From: Anseranas semipalmata
Taxonomy: Eukaryota; Chordata; Aves; Anseriformes; Anseranatidae
DNA length: 64,000 nucleotides
Reading direction: 5' to 3'
NCBI GenBank assembly: GCA_013399115.1
Contig: VXAA01005249.1
Span: 132,729 to 196,728, forward strand
Below the pieces are notes generated by a model, which saw nothing but the letters and a program-made list of their open reading frames with translations, had not been told where the DNA came from and did not search any database. Position numbers and translations under genes: made by a program. The stretch's first letter is position 1, and each line of letters begins with the position of its first letter. Below, piece by piece: positions 12,350-23,760 of this stretch.

Positions 12350-12790
12350 GATAATTGTAGAATGGTTTGGGTTGGAAGGGACCTTAAAGATCATCTAATT
12401 CCAACCCCCTGCCATGGGCAGGGACACCTTCCACTAGACCAGGTTGCTCAAAGCCCCATCCAACCTGGTCTTGAACACTTCCAGGGATGGAGCATCCACA
12501 GCTTCTCTGGGCAACCTGTTCCAGTGCCTCAACACCCTTGTAGTAAAGAATTTCTTCCTAATATCTAATCTAAATCCACCCTCTTTTAGTTTAAAACCAT
12601 TATGCCTTGTCTTATCACTACACTCCCTGACAAAATGTCCCTCGCCAGCCTTCCTGCAGGCCCTCTTTAGGTACTGGAAGGCCGCTATAAGGCCTCCCCA
12701 GAACCTTCTCTTCTGCAGGCTGAACAACCCCAACTCCTTCAGCCTGTCTTCTTTGGAGAGGTGCTCCAGCCCTCTGATTATCCTCATAAA
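12350..12790 (-). mobile_element. CR1 retrotransposon 3' end, minus strand
   Basis: A 5'-truncated CR1 lying in reverse. Reading the minus strand, it enters ORF2 near its C-terminus (12787), stays open to a stop at 12434, then has the CR1 3' UTR with the CCCTGCC/GGCAGGG stem-loop and ends near 12350. The 3' UTR is almost the same as that of the large copy at 26.6-29.1 kb, so the two probably belong to the same subfamily. The terminal octamers are reduced to a partial unit. Confidence 0.95.
12434..12787 (-). pseudogene. CR1 ORF2 C-terminal remnant
   Basis: An open minus-strand frame of 117 codons encodes the conserved tail of CR1 ORF2: a GLEHLS-type segment, then [46 protein letters not shown] and [20 protein letters not shown]. 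This is the region downstream of the reverse-transcriptase core. There is no endonuclease or catalytic YADD-type motif, so it cannot act. The open frame reflects a fairly young insertion, not selection. The 168-codon frame on the opposite strand is its shadow. Confidence 0.92.
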
Positions 12791-13226
12791 TAATGATATT
12801 AGGGGTGATTTGCAGAGGAATCAGCACATGGAAGCCAAAAGCTGTGTTGGGAATTGCAAACCTCAGTGCAAAAACAATTCATTTGAAGCATCTTGCACTT
12901 ATACTTTTGCCAACTTCAAGGCAAGCTTTCATCTTAGGTTTAGTTTCTGAACATGTACCATTTCTGAGAGGACCCTAATTCATTTGGGGCCATTTATTTC
13001 CACTGAACAGTACACACCTTTGTTTTATTTGCTGGTCACTACTCAAATGTGAGTTCAGTATATGATATAATCACAGGACAGTTGAGGTTGGAAGAGACCT
13101 CTGAAGGTCACCTTGGCGAAGCCCTCTGCTCAAGCACGTCTCCTAGAGCCAGTTGCCCAGGACCATGTCCAGATGGCTCCAAGGATGGAGACCTTACCAC
13201 CTCTCTAGTCACTCTGTCAACTTCAC

Positions 13227-13259
13227 AAATAAATAAATAAATAAATAAACAAATAAAAA
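13227..13259. repeat. (AAAT)n microsatellite inside CR1
   Basis: Tandem AAAT units with one AAAC and one longer A run. They replace the short A/T-rich piece expected between the 'ctctgtc' and 'tgttcaggaggaacc' parts of the CR1 tail. Confidence 0.9.
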
Positions 13260-13384
13260 TTCTTGTGTTCAGGAGGAACCTCCTGTGCTTTACTTTGTGC
13301 CTATTATCTTTAGCCCTGTCATAGCACCACTGGAAAGTGCTTGTATCTGTCTTTACAGTCTTCCTTCAGATATTTCTACACGTT

Positions 13385-15150
13385 GATGAGATTCACCCTG
13401 AGCCTTCTCTTCTCCAGGCTGAACAGTCCAAGCTCTCAGCCTTTCCTCTTACGGGAGGTGCTCCAGTCCCTTAGTGGCACTGAATCTATGCTGACTACTC
13501 TGAATCACTTTTCCTTCATGTGCCTGGAAATGCTTCCCAGGATAAGCTGCTCCATTACCTTCCCAGAGATCAAGGTGAGGCTGCCTGTAGTTCCTTGGAT
13601 CTTCGTTGCTGCCCTTTTTGAAGGTGTGAGTGACACTTGTTTACCTCCAGTCCTCAAGCACCTTTCTCAAATGCGGTGGTCATTCAAACATGATCCAAGT
13701 GGCCTCACAAAAACTTCAGCCAGCTCCCTCAGCACTCATGGTTGCATCCCAACAGGGCCCATCCACTTACGTGTATCCAGTTTGTGTAAGTATTCCCTAA
13801 CCCAATTCTCTTCCTCCAAGAGTAAGTCTTCCTTGCTCCAAGCTTTCCCTAGTCTCCAGGGCCTTAGATTTCTGAAATCTGGTTTTATTAGTAAAGACTG
13901 AGGCAGAGAAGGCACTCAGTAGCTTAGCTGTTTCTGTGTCCTTTGTTACTAGGGCCCCTGCCCCATTCAGCAGTGGGCCTACAGTTTCCCTAATCTTCCC
14001 TTTGCTACTTAAATGCTTACAGTCATCCTTCTTGTTGCCTTTGACATCACTCACCCAATTCAACTCCATCTGTGCTTTGGCTTTCTTAACTGCATCTCTG
14101 CATGCTTGGACAGTGTATCTGTATTCCTTCCAGGTTACCTGTTCCTGCTTCCAACTTCTGTATTCTTAATTTGTGTCTGAATTTTGCCAGAAGATTCTTG
14201 TTCAACAGCACAAATCTCATGGCATTTTTTCTTGACTTCCTGCTCATTGGGATGCACTGTTCTTGATCTTGGAGCATGTAATCCTTGAATATTAACCAAC
14301 TTTCCTGGTTTTCCTATAGGCTCTTATCCCATGAGACCATTTCAAGCAAATCTCTGAAACATCCAGAGACTGTTCTTCTGAAGTCCATGGCTGTGGTTTT
14401 GGGTTTTGCCCTGCTCCCTCCTCTCCAAATCCTGAACTCCACCATCTCATGGTCATTGTAGCCAAGGTTGCCTTCAGTCACATCACCAAAGAAGCCCTTC
14501 CTTGTTTTTAAGTATGAGAACCAGCAGAGCACCTATGTTCACTAGCTTCTCTATCACTTGGGTCAGGAAACTGTGTATGACAATCTCCTAGAATCTCCTG
14601 GGTTGCTTATGCCCTGCTGTGTTGTCTCCCCTGCAGATATTGAGGTGGTTGAAGCCCCCCTCTAGGACTGGGGCCTCTGAATATAAAGGGTATTTCTAGC
14701 TGCCTGTAGAAGACCTCATCTACTTGTTCTTCTTGATCAGCTGATAGCAAACACCCATTGTGATATCGCCCATATTGGTCTGGTCTTTAGTCCTTTCCCA
14801 TAGGCTCTCTGTTGGCTTATCATCCATCCTCAGCCTCAGCTCCATACGCTTCTGCTGCTACTGTAACATAAAGGGCAGTCTATCCATCCTAAAGAGCCTG
14901 TATCCTTCCATTACAGTGCTCTGGTCATGCAAGCCATCTCACCATGTCTGCAACAGCATGCAGATATCTAATTCCTTGTGTTTATTGTCCAGGCAGCATG
15001 TGCTAGTATACAAACATTTCAGAGAGACACCCTGGCATGCTGATGTCCCAGTAAAGGATCTTGGGGGTTTCCCGGCAATGGTGCTTTGCATACACCTCCT
15101 TGCTTATATGGAAGTGTTTGAGGTGACCCCACTTAAGCTCTGTTTTGTTG
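13385..15150 (-). pseudogene. CR1 ORF2 remnant (endonuclease, linker, partial RT)
   Basis: Recognisable pieces in several minus-strand frames are GFNHLN (endonuclease GDFN motif, near 14665-14640, with Asp changed to Gly), NLGYNDHEMVEF (endonuclease S/N-DH motif, near 14460-14430), PMSRKSRKNA and the following linker (14270-14090), GPLLNGAGALVTKDTETA (near 14000-13930), and the NYR..HLD.W and SSQH region of the RT fingers (13620-13480). Many stops and shifts interrupt it. The catalytic palm (FADD) is absent because of the internal deletion. Long plus-strand frames over this region (13341-13901 and 14760-15278) are antisense artefacts. Confidence 0.85.
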
Positions 15151-15260
15151 ATAGTGTTCCCTTTCATACATATCATCCCAGGCTCTTTGCTTGTCAACCC
15201 TCTTCATCACTCTCTCCCAGGACTGCTGGTAACTCCCTCTCTGTTGCTCCTAGTTTAATG

Positions 15261-16124
15261 TTCTTACCGGGTCAATAAAACAAATGTTTTGATCACTTAC
15301 AAAGGCATTTACTTCTGTCACTCTAATAAAATCTCAAGTGCTGAGCTCTGCATCCTTAGTGTTTTTTGCTGGCTGTATAATATTAGTTTACAAACACTTA
15401 AAAATGGAACGTTCTGTATATAACTAAAAAAAAAAGTTAAAAGGAAGAAGCATTAATGTTTGTTTACATAGAAGGCAGAGTGCTGGGACTTTCCATTACA
15501 GTTCTGCCTGTGTAGCAGACCTATGTTAGTGTTTTGGGCAGTTGCACAAAACCTCCTATAGCATTCTTCAAGCTCGCTCAGTTTTATGTTGTTTGGATCC
15601 TCAGGAAAGTGACTGTTTTCCTCAGATACAGCAATGTCTCATTGTTATAGCAGTTTTGCAGTGATCCTACAGGATACAAGGAATAGGACTTCTGCAAACT
15701 GGCAAAAAACTTAGGGCAAGCTTTGGAATTCACTGTAACCTTACCTCTTGTTGACACTGATAACTCCAGTGAGCTGTGAGTCTCAGAATTTAGTTCAAAT
15801 TTAGTTTCTCCCTTTCTTCTGTTAATTTCTGTTGTTAAGTTACAGGGAAAACTGGAAAACACTTTTACTCTACCAAATGTCCACACCCCGAACAATCAAT
15901 TGAAGTAAATATCATTTGAATGCTGATAATGAATATTCGGATGTATGAGTTCATTGTGCTTACACAAAATATCTGAAAATACAAACAAGAAATGGAATCC
16001 TGAAATTCTTGACTGTAGAAATGTCTTTATATATAGATAGATTTAGAAATATCTGTTTTTATATAGATTCCAATTTGGATGAGAGACTTGGCTTCAAAGT
16101 TCAAAGTCTTTTTGTCAGTGCCCT
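15261..16124. other. Unique non-coding sequence between CR1 copies
   Basis: AT-rich, with a short poly-A at about 15425-15435 and a TATAGATAGA-like patch near 16028-16043. The 103-codon minus-strand frame at 15584-15895 resembles no family I know. Confidence 0.5.
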
Positions 16125-16535
16125 AGCGAACCTCATCTATGAGGACAGTTTGAGGAATCTGGGCTTGGTCTTAATTTGACAAGGAGGGGGCTAAGGGGCA
16201 GCCTAATGGCAGCCAACAGCTATCTGAGGAAGTGTTATAAAGATAATAGATCTGGACTCTTCCCAGAAGGGACAGGCAGAATAAAAAGGGACAGTGGCCA
16301 TAAGTTGCTGCTTGGGAAGCTAGCCATTACAAAAACTTCATTCACAGCTAGGTGGTACAGCACTGGAATGGGCTGTGCAGGGGGGCATGGAAATTCTGTT
16401 CTTGGGTCTGTCATGGCTTTGCACAGCCAAGTCTCGAAAACCTCCAATCTGGTGTTTTTCATAGGCTGGCCACAAACAGCTTGTCCTGGATAACTTCCAG
16501 TGGTCCCTTCCAGCCAATGTTTCTGTGATTCTGTG
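16125..16535 (+). mobile_element. CR1 retrotransposon 3' end, diverged, plus strand
   Basis: From the 'tatgaggacag..tgagg' segment the copy follows the CR1 ORF2 tail: a region resembling 'gggcttggt..' , then 'gcagcctaatggcagccaacagcta' , 'gttataaagataatag', 'ggccataagttgc', 'gtacagcactggaatggg' and the 3' UTR end 'ccagtggtcccttccagcc' followed by TTCTGTGATTCTGTG octamer relics. Frames are broken. This subfamily differs from the copies at 12.4 and 28 kb (it has the CR1 version with 'gcctaat..gcagcc..agctatctga'). Opposite-strand frames of 80-121 codons are shadows. Confidence 0.85.
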
Positions 16536-19199
16536 TGTGTATCTGTGAGCTTCTGCTTTATGTCTTCTAGATTTTGCCATGTGTAAGGCCAGAATGTCAA
16601 AGTTATTTAGAAGCCTAACTTCTGTTGAACTCAGTGGGTGGTATGGATTCTTGAAATGACAGAGGAGGTTGAAGAATAAATTTGCAAGATATTCTTTTCT
16701 TCATCTTGATTAAGTTAATTTAAATTCCATATACTGAGTGCTTAGGATCCAGCTAGTGAGGAAGGAGAGAATCTGATGATGTCCCTCAGCAGGAAATGGT
16801 CATAAAACGTACTGTGGAGTCAGCTGTAAGAAGGAGGCCAGGCACTAACGTGGAAAAGGTATGAAGAGACCACATGAAGTTAGTCGTGGCTGATGCCTAG
16901 TTAGTCCTTCTGGTTAAATAAAATGGAAAATAATGAGAGATTACTGAGGTGGCTGTTCAGCCTGCAGCAATTTCACTTGGATGAGATTTGGAGAAGAAAA
17001 ACTTTTTATTTTTCCTCTAAACATGGAAACAACTGTTTACCTTTCCCTTGGGCAAAGAGAATTATGCAGTAGCAGTGAAAGGAAGTGCGCTTTAAGAAAA
17101 CTGCCTTTCCAGTATCTCAAAGAACATATATTGGTAGGGAGCTTGGAGGGTAGTTTGTCAGTTCGGGCTTGAACTTCTCCAGAATGGGAGTTCATGTCAA
17201 AGTTGATAGCTTGCAATAGCCCAAAGTTCCATTGAAGAGGAAAACTGGACAGCCAAAGCCAGATAACTTTTGGTAAATCTATGATGTGGTTGGGACAGAA
17301 GAAGTCAACACCTGGAACTCCAGATACAGAAGGCTAAGGACTGCACAAAGTAGTCTAAACCTTTAAGGAGCGAAAAATGTTGTCTTGATTGGGAGATTTC
17401 CACTAATCTTTAAAATTAAGACTGTTTGTAACCAAAACACCTGATATTCAGCAGGATGGTGAAATATTTTAAAACTAAGGCTCTCAAAGTTTATTTTGTA
17501 TTTCTGTGTGTATACATACACATCAATGTCTCACAAACACATCCTTCTCTTAGTAAATTGGCAAAGTGTTCTTTAGAGAGCCAATTTTAGAAGACTTACC
17601 TTGTTAATTTTTAAATGGCCTCTTTTTATTGCGGAATCCAATGGTATGTCTAGAATTTTCGTTGGTGTCTTCAGGGACATTCAAATAGTGTGTGTGGATC
17701 AAGTTACTTACAATAAACATTGATATTGTATATTTTTATGAAAACATTTGTCCATGGCACACAAGTTTATTCTTAGTCAAGTTGCAGTGAGACTCTGGGT
17801 GAGGGCAGCACAGCTGAAAGTGAGATAGAGTATTTTAAAATATTTTATTTGTTAAGCTATAACTCATTTTTACAGGCAATGAGTCCTTTCCAAATTTTAA
17901 TAATGGGAAAATAAATTTGTTCTTAAGCAATGGTAATAGGCTTGCAACTAAAACACCATAAATGTGGATGGGAACCGCACGCCATTTGAAGTGTATCCTG
18001 AGGTCAGATTTATGTTCATACTGAGGAAAAACAAGTAGAGACAAAATAAAGAAACTTCAATAAGTACATGGGTATTTTTCATTTCTTGGCAGAAGATACA
18101 AGTGCCAGTTGCTCAAAAACTGGGGTCAAAGCAAGAGCTTCAATCCCTAGAGAGCGGATTTCTTGCAGTTGGTTCCCAGGACAGTTTTGCCAGGTTTCCC
18201 ACTCTGGACGCTAGCAACATTGTCAACATTGCTAAATTAAAAGTAGACAGTTTCTTGTATACATAATTCAAAGCGACTGAATGTGATAGTTTGTCTGTAC
18301 ACTTGACAATCCGGAGAGAAAATTAACTAAGCAACTAATAATTTATAACAACTTGTTTTCCTGCTGCTTTTTTTTCTAATGGTGAGCAGGTTTTACAGTT
18401 TTCAAGTGATAAACCAATAGTTTCCAAAAATTAATTAGCTAGAAGTGAAAGCAAGACATTTGATAAATTTAAGGCATTTGATAAATTTGCATTGCTTTTC
18501 ATCACACTGTGTGGGAGACACCAGGAATTAGTAGAGTCTGATTTTTATTGTCATTGATCACATTCTACTTAAATTATGAAATTCCTGTCTTATTGACATG
18601 AACCAATTTCTAATATCCTTGTGCTTTAATGCTTTCAAGGAATCAAATAAGACTATGGTTAAAGGAAAAAAGAAGAAAGCTGGCCTGCTACACGCAGTTG
18701 GAAGTGCCAGTTTTCCTCAAAATTGAGGTTTTTAAAGCAGATCAAAAGTAAGACTGTGTGTCTGATAAGTAACAAACTAAATTATAATACCTACAGAAAA
18801 AATTCTGGCAGGCCTCAAGGATAGTCTTGATTTTTGTTAGAAATGTTTTTATTGCATCTCAATTCCAAACTATTAACAGTCCTATCTTGGAGAAGTAAAG
18901 TTAGGCTTATGTGTGAGTGAAGAGCAAATCACATAAAAAAAATCATTTTTCTGTTAGCAACCTCATTGCTAATGGCCTTCATAATTCTCGTATTTGCCTG
19001 TGTGAAAGAGAAAAGTATGTAAAAATGAATTTAGCTTCTGTAGCCCAGTTATCTTAAACTACATTATTTACAAAGGCTGTTTTGCAAAATCTGCATGAAA
19101 GGGATGTACTATAAAAATTATTCACAGGATAGCGTTGCAAAATTGTATGACATGGTCCTTAAAATGGGAACTTGTAGGGGAAAACTCTAATCCCAGGAA
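16536..19199. other. Unique non-coding sequence, no gene recognised
   Basis: AT-rich. A 15-16 bp unit (GCATTTGATAAATTT-like) is duplicated in tandem around 18455-18490. Open frames are below 70 codons and unremarkable. No mobile element recognised. Confidence 0.5.
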
Positions 19200-19450
19200 A
19201 TAGGGCTGAAGAACACCTCAAGACTTCATTTAATTTCCCCTCTTTCATAAGGCATGATCAACTGTACCTAAATCATTACTGAAAGATGTCCTTAAAGATC
19301 TCCAAAGAAAAACTCCATAAACTGCCACTCAATCTGTTCCAAAGCTTCATTCTCCTGGGCCTTAGAAAGTTTCCCAGACTATCATAGTTTTTCTTGTGAT
19401 TTATCTCACTACTGCTTTTCCTATCACAGGGGACACAGGCCAATCAGACA
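19200..19450 (-). mobile_element. Possible ancient CR1/L3-like fragment, minus strand
   Basis: The order of short matches fits the reverse complement of an ancient amniote CR1/L3-type 3' region: 'ctgaaagatgtccttaaagatctccaaagaaaa', 'tccataaactgcc', 'tctgttccaaagcttcat', 'agaaagtttcc' and 'ctgcttttcctatcaca'. Divergence is high and no frame remains. The call rests on recall of the family's layout and could be wrong. Confidence 0.4.
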
Positions 19451-19768
19451 TTTTTTCTTTATATTTAAAGGTAATCACAATAAATTCAGTTCTACATCTG
19501 TGTATTTTATCTTTGTCAAGATAGTAGCAATGATTCCAAAGTCAGGATAACTGGTCACTGATAAAAAGTAGAGGTTACAGAATTACCTGTAAACTGAGGA
19601 AACGCAATCAACAAATCAGTGGGAGAGGCTATTTTGTCCTTATTTTTTCTCTTTAATTTAAATACACGTCACTTTTTGGCCTCATTTTGGGTCTACTTTT
19701 ACTATAAAAATTGACAAAGTTTCTGCCACTGAATATTGTGAAACAGATTGAAGTAATTTTTTTTTTTT

Positions 19769-19769
19769 N
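19769..19769. other. Single N in a poly-T context
   Basis: One undetermined base at the end of a T run, a few bases before a second, longer T run (19785-19809). It most likely marks unresolved homopolymer length. Confidence 1.
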
Positions 19770-19784
19770 AACTGAATTTAAGTA

Positions 19785-19815
<31 letters not shown>

Positions 19816-20230
19816 GCTTTGGGAAGACTATATGGCATATTTCTGTAGCCAGGTTAAATCAACAAGTGTTGTACAAACCAACAGTGCAAGCTTTTACTTT
19901 TAAGCCTACATTTGGCTGAGAAGATAGCATATGGCTTTTGGAAGACATGTAATTATTCTGTTTTCTAAGACAGGCAGGATATCATAACTGCAACAGAACA
20001 TCAACATGCTTGAGGATAATACATAGTTCAGAGAGTTTTGAGTGAACCCTTTAGCTCAGCTGCAATTTAGCTGAAGGATGTGATTTTTTTTTTTTTTTTT
20101 ACATCCATGAAAATTCAGATGCTTGTGTATTTTATAATGTCCTTGACTAATTTGTCTTTTACTTTGTTACTAGAATGACAGGAATTTTTGTATCTGTTAA
20201 TATAATTTTGGTTTTCATCATTTTTGTGTG

Positions 20231-20255
20231 TTTGTTTGTTTGTTTGTTTGTTTTT
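20231..20255. repeat. (TTTG)n microsatellite
   Basis: Five perfect TTTG units followed by a short T run. Confidence 0.95.
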
Positions 20256-20647
20256 ACTTAATTATTAAGATGTGCGTATATAATAATAACAGTAATAACA
20301 GTAAATCACTTCCCAGAGGAAATGGGAGGTTGTTTCCTTAGTGTTCCTTAGTGGAACAAGAGCTCAGATGATGGAGCAATAGATACCATATGATACATAA
20401 TGTAAACCCAAATGAAGGCTCCTCAGCTAAACGTAAATAGCCAGCAGGTTGTGTTCTACAACAAACAGCTTTGTCAAAATAAGGCTAATACCTTCCTTAA
20501 TGTTGTTTTTGCTCTCTTTGTTGTTTTGGGGAAATTGTGAGTTCAGCTGTAGAAGCTTTAGACTGTCTAAACTTGCTGCAAGTGTACTGTACTGTAAAGA
20601 GCTGCATTCCAAGTTTTCAATCATGCAGAAAAAAAAAAAAAAAAAAA

Positions 20648-20661
20648 NNNNNNNNNNNNNN
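20648..20661. other. Assembly gap, 14 N, inside a poly-A tract
   Basis: Fourteen N flanked on the left by about 19 A and on the right by 6 A. The gap is most simply an unresolved A homopolymer. No AATAAA signal sits close upstream, so it is not good evidence for a processed pseudogene tail. Confidence 1.
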
Positions 20662-22414
20662 AAAAAACAGAAAAAATTCCAGTAAATATCTGTTTCAAGG
20701 TCAGCTTGCGTTCATCAGTGAGACTAGATAGCCAAACACACAATAATGCTAAAAGCATTTAATATGACAAAAAGCCTTGGACTCTTAACATGAGAGTCCT
20801 GGAGGCACCAAACTCCAGATCTTCAGAACTACTCTCAACTTGCATCTAACCTCTAACCCAGGAGGGGTCAGGAGTCCTACAGTGTTTGTTTATTTTTTAT
20901 TTTTATTTTTTGTATGTTTGTTTTTCCTGTTGAAAGTTTTATAAGGGCCTGGTGGTCTGCTGCTGGGCAGGCTCAGAACCATTAAATTAGTGCTGTACAG
21001 CCAAGCACCTAACTCATGCCCAGTCTCCTTCTATTTCACGAGGAAGGTATTCTGCCATTTACCTCCCTTCTGGATGCAGCACAACCTGATAGCTGATAGC
21101 TGGGCAGTGCCTCCAGCAAAACTCCGCTGCCTGCAGTTTCTTATTTTCACATGCTCCTTCGTTGGTTGGAGCATTCACCAAAAGGCCCATGGAGTGAACA
21201 TGACTGTATTGCCTGGAGATAGGGAGTAGTTTGGAAGGCAATGAAACAACAGGTGAGATATAAATGGTAATCTGTGTCTTTTATGGACTTCTTTTAATGT
21301 GAGAAGTGCTGATTAGTGATCTAAAAGCATGACCTGTGAATCTGTGAAAGCACCATTAGCTGCATACATGTTGTATTCTAGTTGTTCTGGGAATCTTGAT
21401 TTGGGAGGAAGCTCTGTGTCCGAACTTGAAGCTCTCTGTAACTGTATTGCCGCAGTAGGTGTCTAACCACAAAAAAGTACGGAAGCTTTTGGAAGGAAGC
21501 TATGGGTTGTCACTATTTTTTTGTACTGGAACTGTTTGAGCATAGGAACAGTAAACTCTTCTCTGGGGTGCAGTTACCCTCAGAAAGTCACTTACTCTTA
21601 AGGCAGACAGTTCTGGGAAATAGTAATCCTCCACGTAGAATGTGATACTACGAGGAAGAGCCATTTCGTGGTGCTTTCTAAAGACTTACTCATGCAAGGC
21701 ATGGGCAAAGAAAGAGAGCAAGTGTGGGAGGGGAGGTAGAAATAACCCAAGGAACTCCTGTGGGAGATTCCTGCATTTTGGACTGCCAGTGCCCAGCTCT
21801 GATAAATGGCTCAAATTCTTACTTTATCTGTATCCAGAACTGTATTTGCAACTGAATGTTGTTACCTCAGGTCATCTTTCTACTGATTGCTATTTTGTCT
21901 GTGTTCTCAAGTGAACAATGAGGTTTCTTGTGTATATTTTTGTTTTTAAACTACATCTGTCATGTCAAGGTTAAAAAGCTGTGGGTAAATAAACATGCTA
22001 TTGGTATTAGAACAGCTAATCTAGAGTAAGGCTGATTTATTTGTTCTGAGTTATAAAATACTGGAAGTTCTCAAGCAGAGATCAAGGCTGTGATAAATAC
22101 AGTTTCACTTACATTGCATAAAAATAAAGATCTTCAAGCAAATGTAAATAATATGAATTTTCTTACTGGTTTGTTAACAATCAACATTTCCTCAAATCAC
22201 CTACTATTCAAGCCCATCCCAAATGTAGTGCAGTCATAGACTCCAGAATTGCAGGAGATATGAACCTGGCTCAATACGTTTCTCAGACAATTCACTCTAT
22301 TTCAGTTTGATTTCTCAAAATTTATTTTAAAATATACGGGGAAAAGGAAGCTCCAAAACACTTACAGTGTCTTATGTGAAAGTAATTGCAAAGTTTATAC
22401 ATAAATCTATCATT

Positions 22415-22850
22415 AGTAGAAGAAAGTTTCCTTATGTTCAGGAGGAACCTCCTGTATTTCAGTTTGTGCCTTTTGCCTTTTGCCCAGTCACTGGGCACCA
22501 CTGGAAAGAACCCAGAACTGGACACACAGCTTTAGAGGTAGCCCCCTAGAGAGGACAGATCCCATCTTTTGACCTGCTGGCATGTTGCTGGCTCATGCTC
22601 AACTGTGTGTCCATCAGGATTCCTGAGTCCTTCTCTGCAAAGCTTCTTTCCAGACCATTGGCCACTATTATATTCTGGTGCATGGGGTGCTGGTGCAGGA
22701 CTTTGCACTTTCCTTTGTTGAACTTCATGAAGTACCTGTCAGGCCATTTCTCCAGCCTGATGGGGTCCCACTGGATGGCAACAAGTGTATCAGACACTTT
22801 TCTCTGCTTTCTATCATCAGCTACAAGATAAAGTTGAAAATGTGCAGATT
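22415..22850 (-). mobile_element. CR1 retrotransposon fragment, minus strand, internally deleted
   Basis: Reading the minus strand from 22850, it starts just after the RT catalytic region, goes through the segment for MKFNKGKCKVLH, MHQ, and SSFAEKD-type residues (22797-22600), and then jumps near 22510-22560 to the sequence just before the 3' UTR ('ggcaccactggaaag', 'tttcagtttgtgcc', 'tgttcaggaggaacc'). The terminal 3' UTR is missing. The same 'tgttcaggaggaacctcctgt' segment occurs in the 13.2-kb copy, so both come from related CR1 subfamilies. Confidence 0.9.
22546..22797 (-). pseudogene. CR1 ORF2 remnant (after the RT core)
   Basis: A minus-strand frame of 83 codons contains YFMKFNKGKCKVLHQHPMHQ and SFAEKDSGILMDTQLSMSQQHA, the conserved CR1 segment just downstream of the FADD catalytic box. 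It ends out of frame at the internal deletion. Non-functional. Confidence 0.88.
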
Positions 22851-23048
22851 TGTTTCATAGCTGGTTTCAAGCTGTTCCATAGATTTTAATGCAGTTGCCT
22901 AGAGCTATGCCATGCTTTTTCTAGTACGTCTTTAATTGTGCCCTTCTTGCAGTTTGTAGTAAATGTGCCTTGCATTTCCATGTGTACAAATTTTAAGACT
23001 ACTAGGTTGTTTCTTTCCTGTGCTATATTTAAATTGGTTGGAGATAAG

Positions 23049-23071
23049 TTTGTTTGTTTGTTTGTTTGTTT
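23049..23071. repeat. (GTTT)n microsatellite
   Basis: Five to six tandem GTTT units. Confidence 0.95.
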
Positions 23072-23706
23072 CTAGAGGAGAATTAAATGTAAATGCAATT
23101 TTAAAATAATGTTTGAAATCATCCAGAACACAGACTAAGCAAACAAATGCTGTGGTGGTCACCCTCTCCCCTCACACAAGAGACACAAACATGGCAAATA
23201 TACATGTTTGTTCTTTTGTTTCTCTAGAAGAAGTGGTATGTTGTTGTCACATCATACTGACAAAAGACATCTGGTGCAACAGTGCTGCAAAACATTACAG
23301 ATAGGGATAAAGTATTTAACAGTTTACTGGAAGATGTGTTTATTCATCTTATATAAACAGAGGCCTTATTAAAGTTTTTATAACTGCTAAATATCTTACA
23401 GTTATAGCAGCTGAATTTCTGTGCTTTTTCTATAATGAAGTATCAGGCATAAATTTGATAAAAAGAGTGTGTGACATAACCATCTATTACTTTATAAGCA
23501 TTTTTCTCATTTCCTATCCATAATAGCCTCCTAGCTTTGTGATTTGACCACACTAAGACTGTTTGATTCCCAATTTGATATTGTTGATTGCCATTATTAG
23601 GGTGTGAAACTTAATGTACCAATCTTATATCTCCAAATCTCCTTAGCTGGTAAATTTCCCTTTAAACACATACCTCTGAGGACAACAGCTTTAGAAAGAA
23701 AAACGG

Positions 23707-23760
23707 AAACAAAACAAAACAACAAAACAAAACAACAACAACAACAACCAAACAAAAAAG
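23707..23760. repeat. (CAAAA)/(CAA) A-C rich simple repeat
   Basis: Mixed CAAAA and CAA units, ending in a CAAAAAAG run; a compound low-complexity tract. Confidence 0.92.

Larger units (their letters stand above)
13065..15260 (-). mobile_element. CR1 retrotransposon, minus strand, internally deleted
   Basis: Read from 15260 down to 13065, this copy contains, in CR1 order: sequence upstream of or at the start of ORF2 (about 15260-15150), the endonuclease domain (about 14900-14350), the linker (about 14290-13760), the N-terminal part of the reverse transcriptase (13760-13480), then a jump near 13475-13480 to the ORF2 C-terminal tail (13470-13270) and the 3' UTR (13260-13065). Several hundred bases of reverse-transcriptase core are missing at the jump. 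The 3' UTR holds an expanded AAAT microsatellite. Divergence and indels indicate an old insertion. A minus-strand insertion of another CR1 lies only about 275 bp to its left, and that short gap holds nothing I recognise. Confidence 0.9.
19451..22414. other. Unique non-coding sequence with small gaps and T/A tracts
   Basis: Contains poly-T around 19757-19768 and 19785-19809, poly-T near 20083-20100, a TTTG tract (20231-20255), an A tract with a 14-N gap (20630-20666) and unique sequence. The 21642-21914 and 20990-21229 plus-strand frames (90 and 79 codons) match nothing I know. Confidence 0.5.

Noticed and set aside
12444..12950. 168-codon plus-strand open frame
   Set aside because: It is antisense to the CR1 ORF2 tail at 12350-12790; the reverse strand gives the real CR1 protein sequence.
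13341..13901. 186-codon plus-strand open frame, the longest plus-strand frame apart from the CR1 at 26.6-29.1 kb
   Set aside because: It is the complement of CR1 ORF2 (C-terminal tail joined to the RT fingers). No homology in the plus-strand reading.
14760..15278. 172-codon plus-strand open frame
   Set aside because: It lies antisense to the 5' part of the CR1 endonuclease region; a shadow frame.
20440..20670. Possible processed pseudogene ending in poly-A
   Set aside because: There is an A tract but no AATAAA just upstream, no recognisable coding sequence and no target-site duplication.
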